DNA from: Paraburkholderia antibiotica
Lineage (GTDB): Bacteria > Pseudomonadota > Gammaproteobacteria > Burkholderiales > Burkholderiaceae
NCBI RefSeq assembly: GCF_012927125.1
Contig: NZ_JABBFZ010000016.1
Coordinates: forward strand, 1 to 64,000
Direction: 5' to 3'
Length of the DNA stretch: 64,000 nt
This document shows, in pieces, positions 34,328 to 41,373 of the stretch. Both the position numbers and the translations under genes were made by a program. How positions within the stretch are numbered: the first letter of the stretch is position 1; every line of letters begins with the position of its first letter. The notes below the pieces were generated by a model that had not been told where the DNA came from, ran no database searches, and saw nothing but the letters and a program-made list of their open reading frames with translations.

Positions 34328-35305
34328 ATGCAAACCAGTTTGTTGAAGCCCAAGATCATTGCAGTTGAATCGCTTGGCGAGAGCCACGCGAAAGTGGTCA
34401 TGGAACCGTTTGAACGCGGTTACGGCCACACCTTGGGTAACGCGCTTCGGCGCGTGCTGCTGTCGTCGATGGTGGGCTATGCGCCGACCGAAGTGACGAT
34501 CGCAGGCGTCGTGCATGAGTATTCGACGCTCGACGGTGTGCAAGAGGATGTGGTCAACCTGTTGTTGAACCTGAAGGGTGTCGTCTTCAAGCTGCATAAC
34601 CGTGACGAAGTGACGGTTACGCTGCGCAAGGACGGCGAAGGCGTGGTTACTGCCGGTGATATCGAACTCGCACACGATTGCGAAGTCATCAACCCGGATC
34701 ACGTGATTGCGCATCTGTCGAAGGGCGGCAAGCTCGACGTGCAGATCAAGGTCGAAAAGGGCCGTGGCTATGTGCCGGGCAACGTGCGTCGTTACGGCGA
34801 AGAGTCGGCCAAGATCATCGGCCGTATCGTGCTGGACGCGTCGTTCTCGCCGGTTCGTCGCGTGAGCTATGCAGTCGAAAGCGCTCGTGTCGAACAGCGT
34901 ACCGACCTCGACAAGCTCGTGATGAACATCGAAACCAACGGTGTGATTTCGCCGGAAGAAGCGATCCGTCAATCGGCGCGCATTCTGGTCGATCAGCTGT
35001 CGGTGTTCGCGGCGCTGGAAGGTACGGAAGCAGCTGCGGAAGCGCCGTCGCGTGCACCGCAGATCGATCCGATCCTGTTGCGTCCGGTCGATGATCTCGA
35101 ACTGACGGTTCGTTCCGCGAACTGCCTGAAGGCCGAGAACATCTATTACATCGGCGACCTGATCCAGCGCACGGAAAACGAGCTGCTGAAGACGCCGAAT
35201 CTGGGCCGCAAGTCGCTGAACGAGATCAAGGAAGTTCTGGCCTCGCGTGGTCTGACGCTCGGCATGAAGCTCGAAAACTGGCCGCCGGCTGGTCTCGACA
35301 AGTAA
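34328..35305 (+). CDS. rpoA: DNA-directed RNA polymerase subunit alpha
   Basis: Alpha (325 aa; E. coli has 329) dimerises to start RNA polymerase assembly and its C-terminal domain contacts DNA and activators. The N-terminal domain shows ERGYGHTLGNALRRVLLSSM. The C-terminal domain shows LELTVRSANCLKAENIYYIGDL and LGRKSLNEIKEVL. AAAAGGAAAACC precedes the ATG. A strong hairpin with a T run separates it from rplQ. Confidence 0.99.
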   Translation: MQTSLLKPKIIAVESLGESHAKVVMEPFERGYGHTLGNALRRVLLSSMVGYAPTEVTIAGVVHEYSTLDGVQEDVVNLLLNLKGVVFKLHNRDEVTVTLRKDGEGVVTAGDIELAHDCEVINPDHVIAHLSKGGKLDVQIKVEKGRGYVPGNVRRYGEESAKIIGRIVLDASFSPVRRVSYAVESARVEQRTDLDKLVMNIETNGVISPEEAIRQSARILVDQLSVFAALEGTEAAAEAPSRAPQIDPILLRPVDDLELTVRSANCLKAENIYYIGDLIQRTENELLKTPNLGRKSLNEIKEVLASRGLTLGMKLENWPPAGLDK

Positions 35306-35345
35306 TTTCGGGTGTAGCCCGCCGTCGTATTGGCGTACTGTGTAC

Positions 35346-35390
35346 TGGCAAAGACGCGGATTTTCCTTTAAAATCCGCGTCTTGTCTTTT
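35346..35390 (+). promoter_or_regulatory. Terminator-like hairpin with embedded -10 between rpoA and rplQ
   Basis: A perfect 14-bp stem, AAGACGCGGATTTT (35351-35364) with AAAATCCGCGTCTT (35370-35383), is followed by GTCTTTTTT. A TAAAAT at 35369-35374 lies 17 bases after TGGCAA (35346-35351), giving a weak promoter reading of the same DNA. It may attenuate rpoA transcripts and restart rplQ. Confidence 0.6.
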
Positions 35391-35485
35391 TTCACTACCG
35401 GCCCGTGCGCTCACTGCCGCTGTCAATGGGGCAGATCGAGCGCGATAGAAGAGCTGGACCAAAACTTTGAACTGAAGGAATTAAC

Positions 35486-35878
35486 ATGCGTCACCGTCAT
35501 GGTCTGCGGAAACTGAACCGCACGAGCAGCCACCGTCTGGCAATGCTCCGTAACATGTCCAACTCGCTGATCGAGCACGAAGTCATCAAGACCACGCTGC
35601 CGAAGGCGAAAGAACTCCGTAAAGTCGTCGAGCCGCTGATCACGCTCGGCAAGAAGCCGTCGCTGGCAAATCGTCGTCTGGCGTTCAACCGCCTGCGCGA
35701 TCGTGACTCGGTCACGAAGCTGTTCGACGTGCTCGGCCCGCGCTTCGCAAACCGCCCGGGTGGCTACCTGCGTATCCTGAAGTTCGGTTTCCGCGTCGGC
35801 GACAACGCACCGATGGCACTGGTCGAACTGCTCGACCGTCCGGAAGTTGAAGAAACGGAAGTGCAAGAAGCTGAGTAA
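35486..35878 (+). CDS. rplQ: 50S ribosomal protein L17
   Basis: L17 (130 aa) lies near the tunnel exit. It opens MRHRHGLRKLNRTSSHRLAM and has NSLIEHEVIKTTLPKAKELR. The last 15 residues are acidic. AAGGAA precedes the ATG. It is the last gene of the ribosomal cluster, closed by a strong terminator. Confidence 0.98.
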   Translation: MRHRHGLRKLNRTSSHRLAMLRNMSNSLIEHEVIKTTLPKAKELRKVVEPLITLGKKPSLANRRLAFNRLRDRDSVTKLFDVLGPRFANRPGGYLRILKFGFRVGDNAPMALVELLDRPEVEETEVQEAE

Positions 35879-35894
35879 GCTTTTTAGCTTCAAG

Positions 35895-35930
35895 AAAAAG
35901 CCAGGCGCATTGCCTGGCTTTTTTGTTTTT
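35895..35930 (+). terminator. Terminator of the ribosomal protein cluster
   Basis: A perfect 12-bp stem AAAAAGCCAGGC / GCCTGGCTTTTT with loop GCATT continues into TTTGTTTTT. It ends the alpha cluster after rplQ. Confidence 0.93.
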
Positions 35931-36066
35931 CGGGCCGCCGTCTGGTTGAAGTGAGTCACGCCCACCAGTTGCCAGACGCAGTGTCCGTACCATGTCGCCT
36001 TCTGCGGGCCGATAGGGCCAGGTGATACGATATCGGCATCTGAATCGTGGATTGCCGGAGTCCTGT

Positions 36067-36399
36067 GTGAGTGTGAACGTGACCTTGATTTTGACGACGG
36101 TGCCGGACGCGGCCGTCGCTCAGAAGCTCGCTGCGGATGCGCTGGCCGCGCGGCTGTGCGCGTGCGTCACTCAACTGGGCAGCGTGCAGTCGAGTTATCA
36201 CTGGCAGGGCGCGATCGAAACCGAGCAGGAAATTCAACTGCTGTTCAAGACCAGCACCGTTCGCGCGCTCGAGCTCGAGCAATACATTCAGGCGAACCAT
36301 CCCTACGACACGCCGGAAATCCTTTCATGGCAAGCGACGGCGTCCGCCGCGTACGGCCAGTGGATCACTGCTGAAACTCAACGCCCTCTCCATGTTTAA
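36067..36399 (+). CDS. cutA: Divalent-cation tolerance protein CutA
   Basis: CutA (110 aa) is a small trimeric protein linked in E. coli to copper tolerance; its exact role is unsettled. The start is taken as GTG 36067, with GGAG 6 bases upstream. Family features are VTLILTTVPD, AARLCACV and the C-terminal HPYDTPEILSW. Its end overlaps dsbD by 8 bases, the cutA-dsbD pairing also known from E. coli. The pairing suggests a link to periplasmic thiol or copper homeostasis. Confidence 0.94.
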   Translation: MSVNVTLILTTVPDAAVAQKLAADALAARLCACVTQLGSVQSSYHWQGAIETEQEIQLLFKTSTVRALELEQYIQANHPYDTPEILSWQATASAAYGQWITAETQRPLHV

Positions 36400-38272
36400 C
36401 GGCCTCGACCGGCGTGCGCGCGCTGTACTGCGCACCGTATTCTTTCTGCTCGGCTGTGCGATTCTTGCGCAATTCAGCACGTTCGCGCACGCCGCTGACG
36501 ATTTCCTCGATCCCTCGGTTGCGTTTAAATTCAGCGCGTCCGAAAAGCCGGGCGAGGTCCTCGTCACGTACAAGATCGCCGACGGCTACTACATGTACCG
36601 CGAGCGCTTCGCGTTCGCGACCCGCAACGGCACGGCGACGCTCGGCGAGCCCCAGTTGCCAAACGGTCACGTCAAGTTCGATCAGACGTTCAACAAGAAC
36701 GTCGAGACGTATCGCAACGAATTGACGATCCATATCCCGGTCAAGCAGGCGGCGGGGCCGTTCGATCTGGCGGTGACGTCGCAGGGCTGTGCGGACGCCG
36801 GCATCTGCTATCCGCCGATGGAGCGTGTGTATCACGTGAGCGGCGCCGCGTTGCAAGCCGCCGGCAGCACAACTGCGGATGCGGCCGCCTCGCAGCAATC
36901 GGCCGCCGCCGACGACGAACCTTGGTATGAGCGCGCAACGAGTGCCGATTACGCGCAGTCGCTGCTGCAGCGAGGCGGCTTCTTCGCGATCATCGGGCTC
37001 TATTTTGTCGCAGGCGCGATTTTGAGCCTGCTGCCTTGTTCGTATCCGATGATTCCGATCCTGTCGGCAATCATCATTGGTGAAGGCGCGCGGGTCACGC
37101 GGGGGCGCGGTTTTGCGTTATCGCTGGCGTACGTGATTGGGATGGCGCTCGTGTACACGGTGCTCGGCGTCGCCGCGGCGCTTGTTGGACAAAGCCTCGG
37201 CGCATGGCTGCAAAATCCATGGGTGCTCGGTGCGTTCGGTGTTCTGCTGACCGTTTTCGCACTGCTGCTGATCGCGGGTGTCGACATCGAGATGCCGGCG
37301 CGTTGGCGCGATCGCATGTCGCGCGCCTCGGAGGGGCGTTCCGGCGGCAAATTCGCTGCGGTCGCCGTCATGGGCGCGTTGTCGGCGCTGGTGGTGGGCG
37401 CATGCATGACTGCGCCGCTCTTCGCCGTGCTCGCGTTCATCGCGCACACCGGCAACGCGGTGCTCGGTGGTGCGGCTCTGTTTTCGATGGGCCTCGGGCT
37501 TGGTGTGCCACTGCTGATCATCGGCCTTGGCGCCGGTACGCTGCTGCCGCGCGCGGGCAAGTGGATGGACAGCGTGAAGGTGTTTTTCGGCGTGGTGTTG
37601 CTTGCCGCGGCGTTGTGGATCGTCTGGCCGATGCTCGGCGCGGCCGCGACGATGCTGCTGAGCGCGCTCTGGTTGCTGATCGCCGCTGTTGCGCTCGGGC
37701 TGTTTTCGGCGCCGGTTGTTGGCGCCTCGGCGTGGCGCCGCTTCAGCCGGGCGGTCGGTGTGGTGATGGCGGTGTGGGCGGCGACGCTGCTGGTCGGTCT
37801 CGCGGCGGGATCGTCGGATCCGCTGCGGCCGCTCGCCGTGCTCGCTGCACGCGGCGGAAATCAGGCGAGCATCGCAAATGCCTCAGGCGCGAGCGCAGCG
37901 GCATCACAGAGCGATCTGACATTCGCGCAGGTACGTTCGACGGACCAGCTCGACCAGGCCGTCAAAACGGCTGCACAGCCCGCAATGCTCGATTTCTACG
38001 CAGACTGGTGCGTGAGCTGCAAGGAAATGGAGAAATTCACTTTCAGCGATCCACGTGTTCAGGCGAAGCTGAAGCAGATGAATCTGCTGCGCGCCGACGT
38101 CACCGCGAACAATCCCGACGATCAGGCGCTGCTCAAGCGCTTCAAGCTATTCGGGCCGCCGGGCATTATTTTCTTCGATCAGGGCGGCAAGGAAGTGCTG
38201 AGGGTGGTTGGCTACGAATCCGCGGATAAATTCCTGCGCACGCTGGACCGGGCTGGCGCACCGGGCGTGTAA
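36392..38272 (+). CDS. dsbD: Thiol:disulfide interchange protein DsbD
   Basis: DsbD (626 aa) carries electrons from cytoplasmic thioredoxin across the inner membrane to periplasmic DsbC and haem-lyase thiols. A signal peptide ends AHA near residue 34. The periplasmic alpha domain holds the redox pair in GCADAGICYPP (about 132-138). The eight-helix core has its two cysteines in LLPCSYPMIP and VGACMTAPLF. The C-terminal thioredoxin domain has WCVSCKEME. The ATG lies inside the end of cutA, so translation is coupled. Nearby cytochrome c assembly genes are likely users of its reducing power. Confidence 0.96.
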   Translation: MFNGLDRRARAVLRTVFFLLGCAILAQFSTFAHAADDFLDPSVAFKFSASEKPGEVLVTYKIADGYYMYRERFAFATRNGTATLGEPQLPNGHVKFDQTFNKNVETYRNELTIHIPVKQAAGPFDLAVTSQGCADAGICYPPMERVYHVSGAALQAAGSTTADAAASQQSAAADDEPWYERATSADYAQSLLQRGGFFAIIGLYFVAGAILSLLPCSYPMIPILSAIIIGEGARVTRGRGFALSLAYVIGMALVYTVLGVAAALVGQSLGAWLQNPWVLGAFGVLLTVFALLLIAGVDIEMPARWRDRMSRASEGRSGGKFAAVAVMGALSALVVGACMTAPLFAVLAFIAHTGNAVLGGAALFSMGLGLGVPLLIIGLGAGTLLPRAGKWMDSVKVFFGVVLLAAALWIVWPMLGAAATMLLSALWLLIAAVALGLFSAPVVGASAWRRFSRAVGVVMAVWAATLLVGLAAGSSDPLRPLAVLAARGGNQASIANASGASAAASQSDLTFAQVRSTDQLDQAVKTAAQPAMLDFYADWCVSCKEMEKFTFSDPRVQAKLKQMNLLRADVTANNPDDQALLKRFKLFGPPGIIFFDQGGKEVLRVVGYESADKFLRTLDRAGAPGV

Positions 38273-38347
38273 TCGACCGACTCGTTGCACTACGCAACGA
38301 CCAAAGGCAACGACCGCGCAACGCTGCGATCAGCCAGAACACGGCAT

Positions 38348-38390
38348 AAAAAAACGGAGGCGCGACCTTGATGGCCCGCCTCCGTTTTTT
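38348..38390 (+). terminator. Bidirectional terminator between dsbD and hemB
   Basis: The 14-base arms AAAAAACGGAGGCG and CGCCTCCGTTTTTT are perfect complements with a 14-base loop. A run of A on the left and T on the right lets it serve both converging genes. Confidence 0.9.
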
Positions 38391-38426
38391 CATCTCGACA
38401 ACCGCGCGCGATAACCGCGCATCGTC

Positions 38427-39425
38427 TTATTTCTGAGCGCGCAGCAGCCGCGCCGCATCGAGCGCGAAATAGGTCAGCACACCGTCAGCGCCAGCGCGCT
38501 TGAACGCGAGCAGCGATTCCATCATGACCTTGTCGTGATCGAGCCAGCCGTTTTGCGCGGCGGCTTTCAGCATCGCGTATTCGCCGCTTACCTGGTACAC
38601 GTAAGTCGGGAACTGGAATTCGTCCTTCACGCGACGCACGATGTCGAGATACGGCATGCCCGGCTTCACCATCACCATGTCCGCGCCTTCGTTGATGTCC
38701 GCTTGCACTTCGCGCAGTGCTTCGTTCGAATTGGCCGGGTCCATCTGGTAGGTCATCTTGTTGCTCTTGCCGAGGTTCGTCGCGGAACCGACGGCATCGC
38801 GGAACGGGCCGTAGAACGCCGAAGCGTACTTCGCCGCGTAGGCCATGATGCGCGTGTGAATGTGGTTCTCGCTCTCGAGCATTTCGCGGATCGCGCCGAT
38901 GCGGCCGTCCATCATGTCCGACGGCGCGACGATGTCGACGCCCGCTTCGGCTTGCGCACGCGCCTGCTCGACGAGGATCTCGACGGTTTCGTCGTTGATC
39001 ACGTAGCCGGCTTCGTCGAGCACGCCGTCCTGGCCGTGGCTCGTGTACGGATCGAGCGCGACGTCGGTGAGCACGCCGAGCTCCGGGAAGTGCTTCTTCA
39101 GCTCGCGTACCGCGCGCGGGATCAGACCGGCCGGGTTGGCTGCCTCGCGACCGTCGGGCGTCTTCAGCGACGGCTCGATGGCCGGGAACAGCGACAGCAC
39201 CGGCACGCCCAGCTCGACGCATTGTTCGGCGACACCCATCAGCAGATCGACCGACACGCGCTCGACGCCCGGCATCGACGGCACCGCCTGGCGCACGTTC
39301 GTGCCTTCGACGATGAAGACGGGGTAGATCAGATCGTTGGTGGTGAGAATGTTTTCCCGCATCATGCGACGCGAGAAGTCGTCACGGCGCATGCGGCGCG
39401 GACGATAGTGCGGGTAGAAGCTCAT
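38427..39425 (-). CDS. hemB: Delta-aminolevulinic acid dehydratase (porphobilinogen synthase)
   Basis: HemB (332 aa) condenses two 5-aminolevulinates to porphobilinogen, an early step of haem synthesis, in the cytoplasm. The start MSFYPHYRPRRMRRDDFSR at 39425 is chosen over an ATG 87 bases upstream, as it gives the family N terminus. The Schiff-base lysine lies in MVKPGMPYLD near residue 251. The metal-binding segment here is SHGQDGVLD, where the zinc-type cysteine triad is replaced; it is therefore probably the Mg-dependent type. It is convergent with dsbD. Confidence 0.97.
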   Translation of the reverse strand: MSFYPHYRPRRMRRDDFSRRMMRENILTTNDLIYPVFIVEGTNVRQAVPSMPGVERVSVDLLMGVAEQCVELGVPVLSLFPAIEPSLKTPDGREAANPAGLIPRAVRELKKHFPELGVLTDVALDPYTSHGQDGVLDEAGYVINDETVEILVEQARAQAEAGVDIVAPSDMMDGRIGAIREMLESENHIHTRIMAYAAKYASAFYGPFRDAVGSATNLGKSNKMTYQMDPANSNEALREVQADINEGADMVMVKPGMPYLDIVRRVKDEFQFPTYVYQVSGEYAMLKAAAQNGWLDHDKVMMESLLAFKRAGADGVLTYFALDAARLLRAQK

Positions 39426-39499
39426 TATCGAATCGAAGATCGTGGATGGGTGGAGTGGACCAATGGTGCCTTGCTCCGCTCCCGGAAACTTTTCGAGAC

Positions 39500-39625
39500 A
39501 ATGGTATATCATACCGATCGAGCAAGGCGCCTTGCGCTGACCTCCCCGCTTCTCCTCCCTGAGCGGGTGCCTGTCGTTTTTTCGATTAGGCTGTTTGACC
39601 CGCCGTTCAAGCGGCGGGTTTTTTT
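39500..39625 (+). ncRNA. Candidate small RNA with CU-rich loop between hemB and engB
   Basis: This spacer ends in a plus-strand Rho-independent terminator (ACCCGCCG / CGGCGGGT at 39598-39619, then TTTTTT). Neither flanking gene can use it, because both are on the minus strand. Upstream are a TATATCAT box (39505-39512), a palindrome GCAAGGCGCCTTGC (39522-39535), and a hairpin CCCGCT / AGCGGG (39545-39567). The hairpin's 11-base loop is TCTCCTCCCTG, complementary to Shine-Dalgarno sequences. A TTTTTT run follows at 39577-39582. The layout resembles an Hfq-type regulatory RNA of about 100 bases. The promoter and 5' end are uncertain. Confidence 0.5.
39598..39625 (+). terminator. Plus-strand terminator in the hemB-engB spacer
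   Basis: ACCCGCCG and CGGCGGGT pair with loop TTCAAG and are followed by TTTTTTT. The T run is only on the plus strand, so the structure implies a plus-strand transcript, taken to be the candidate small RNA. Confidence 0.85.
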
Positions 39626-39718
39626 ATGGGCGGACGGAAAGTGCAGTTTCACGCTGCTGATGCCGGCATTTCACGCGTCTCGCATGATGCCGGCGCGCGG
39701 TTTCCGTGCCGATGACGC

Positions 39719-40381
39719 TCAACCGGCGCTCGGTGTTTCGTCCGTTACGCCCGCCGTGTCGGGAATCAACCAGCTTTCGATCAGCTCGTGCGCCTCGTCG
39801 AGGCCGGTGCGCTTGAGCGCCGAGAACAGCTGCGCGGTCAGTTCGCCGCGATAGCCGGCGGCACGGTATTCGGCCAAACCCTTCTGCGCGGTGCGCAACG
39901 CGTTGATGCTTTCCTGACGCGTCAATTTGTCGCATTTGGTCAGCAGCGAGTGAATCGGCTTGCCGGTCGGTGCGAACCACTCGATCATGCGTCGATCCAG
40001 TTCCGTCAACGGACGGCGCGAATCCATCATCAGGATCATGCCGCGCAGTTGTGCGCGCGATTGCAGATAGGTGGACAGCAGCGCCTCCCAGTGAGCTTTC
40101 GCTGCGCCCGGCACTTCCGCATAACCATAGCCTGGCAGGTCGACCAGATAGGCGGTCACGTCATCGGCCTTGCCGACCGAAAAATAATTGATGTGCTGCG
40201 TGCGTCCCGGCGTCTTACTCGCGAACGCAAGTCGCTTCTGATTGCAGAGGATGTTGATCGCGGTCGATTTGCCCGCGTTCGAACGTCCCGCGAAAGCGAT
40301 CTCGGGCTGTGCGGTGGCCGGCAAGTCACGCAGATGATTGACGGTGGTAAAGAAGCGGGATTCGTGGAGCAGGAAGGGCAT
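39719..40381 (-). CDS. engB: Ribosome biogenesis GTP-binding protein EngB (YsxC/YihA)
   Basis: EngB (220 aa) is an essential GTPase for 50S assembly in many bacteria. G1 is GRSNAGKST (about residues 32-40), G3 is DLPGYGYAEVP and G4 is TKCDKL. The length fits the family. It stands alone on the minus strand, divergent from a cytochrome c gene. No T-run hairpin was found just after its stop on its own strand. Confidence 0.96.
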   Translation of the reverse strand: MPFLLHESRFFTTVNHLRDLPATAQPEIAFAGRSNAGKSTAINILCNQKRLAFASKTPGRTQHINYFSVGKADDVTAYLVDLPGYGYAEVPGAAKAHWEALLSTYLQSRAQLRGMILMMDSRRPLTELDRRMIEWFAPTGKPIHSLLTKCDKLTRQESINALRTAQKGLAEYRAAGYRGELTAQLFSALKRTGLDEAHELIESWLIPDTAGVTDETPSAG

Positions 40382-40602
40382 GGTGGAAGCCAGATTGGTG
40401 ACGCCGCGGAGCCCGCAGCGGGAATGGGGTCAAGCCCGACTGGCGTCTAAGCGATTAGCGAGTTATTGTACAATATGAGGGTTTACTGAAAACCTGAAGG
40501 GGCGGCCCCACGTGCCTTGGGGGCCTCCTGGCGGTCATTCGGTCGCCGTCGTCGTACTTTGCAGAACCTCTAAAATCCCACAAGACGAGACAGGGTGTGC
40601 GA
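40382..40602. promoter_or_regulatory. Divergent promoter region of engB and the cytochrome c gene
   Basis: This 221-base spacer holds ATTGTACAAT (40465-40474), a perfect palindrome giving a TACAAT -10-like box on both strands. No good -35 partner was found for either direction. The GC-rich stretch 40500-40555 has several short inverted repeats in the presumed cytochrome leader. Confidence 0.4.
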
Positions 40603-41256
40603 ATGAATCGACTGTGCAAGACTCTGATGGTGCTTCATGTAGCGGCAGGTCTTTCAGGTTTGGCAATTCAGGCACGAGCGGCGGATCCGGCAAAGCCGGA
40701 CATCAATCGAGGGCAGGCAATCGCGGTACAGGTATGCGCGTCATGTCACGGCGCGGATGGCAACAGTGCCGGCGGCGCGTATCCGAAGCTGGCGGGCCAA
40801 CATCCCGAATATCTCGTCAAACAGCTTCGCGATTTCAAGATCCAACCGGGCGCGAAACAGCCCGCGCGCAACAATGCGATCATGGCGGGCATGGCTGCCG
40901 CGCTGTCCGATCAGGACATGATCAACGTTGCGGCCTATTTCTCGACGCAGACGCCGAAGCCGGGTTACGCGCACAACAAGAACACCGTGGCGCAAGGTCA
41001 GCAGATCTATCGCGGTGGGATTGCGGATCGTGGCGTGCCGGCTTGCGCAAGCTGCCACGGACCCACGGGGCAGGGCATTCCGATCCAGTATCCGCGCCTG
41101 TCGGGACAATGGGCCGAGTATTCGGTGGCGCAACTGACCGCGTTCACGCAAGGTCCAGGCGCTCGTAATAACAACGACGCGATGCATGCGATAGCATCGC
41201 GTCTGTCGGACAACGAAATCAAGGCCGTTGCCGACTACATCGCGGGTCTGCGTTAA
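40603..41256 (+). CDS. Dihaem cytochrome c4-like protein
   Basis: This is a 217-aa periplasmic cytochrome. A signal peptide ends near ARA-AD (residue 26). Two haem-attachment sites, CASCH at 45-49 and CASCH at 148-152, head two similar domains, the arrangement of cytochrome c4. Each domain also has a distal methionine candidate (IMAGMAAALS; DAMHAIASRLS). An in-frame GTG lies six bases before the chosen ATG. It likely passes electrons to a terminal oxidase. The genes immediately downstream (resB, ccsA) attach haem to such proteins. Confidence 0.92.
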   Translation: MNRLCKTLMVLHVAAGLSGLAIQARAADPAKPDINRGQAIAVQVCASCHGADGNSAGGAYPKLAGQHPEYLVKQLRDFKIQPGAKQPARNNAIMAGMAAALSDQDMINVAAYFSTQTPKPGYAHNKNTVAQGQQIYRGGIADRGVPACASCHGPTGQGIPIQYPRLSGQWAEYSVAQLTAFTQGPGARNNNDAMHAIASRLSDNEIKAVADYIAGLR

Positions 41257-41306
41257 GCAGCTCGCACGCGTCATGCAACCGGCCCGGCGAGGCCGGTGAA
41301 AAACAA

Positions 41307-41353
41307 GAAAAGGGTGAGGGCGTCGTGCCTACGACAGCCCTTCACCCTTTTTT
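41307..41353 (+). terminator. Terminator between the cytochrome gene and resB
   Basis: AAAAGGGTGAGGGC pairs with GCCCTTCACCCTTTT (one bulge) and runs into TTTTTTG. The stem ends only 10 bases before the resB ribosome site, so readthrough and an independent resB promoter are both possible. Confidence 0.75.
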
Positions 41354-41373
41354 GCTGTTCAGTCGGAGTTTGA

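Noticed and set aside
39522..39535. Palindrome GCAAGGCGCCTTGC as a stand-alone operator
   Set aside because: It fits better as part of the candidate sRNA; no second copy or known regulator motif was recognised.
39500..39625. Identification of the hemB-engB spacer RNA as 6S RNA
   Set aside because: The predicted transcript is about 100 bases, too short, and lacks the long closing stems around a central bubble.
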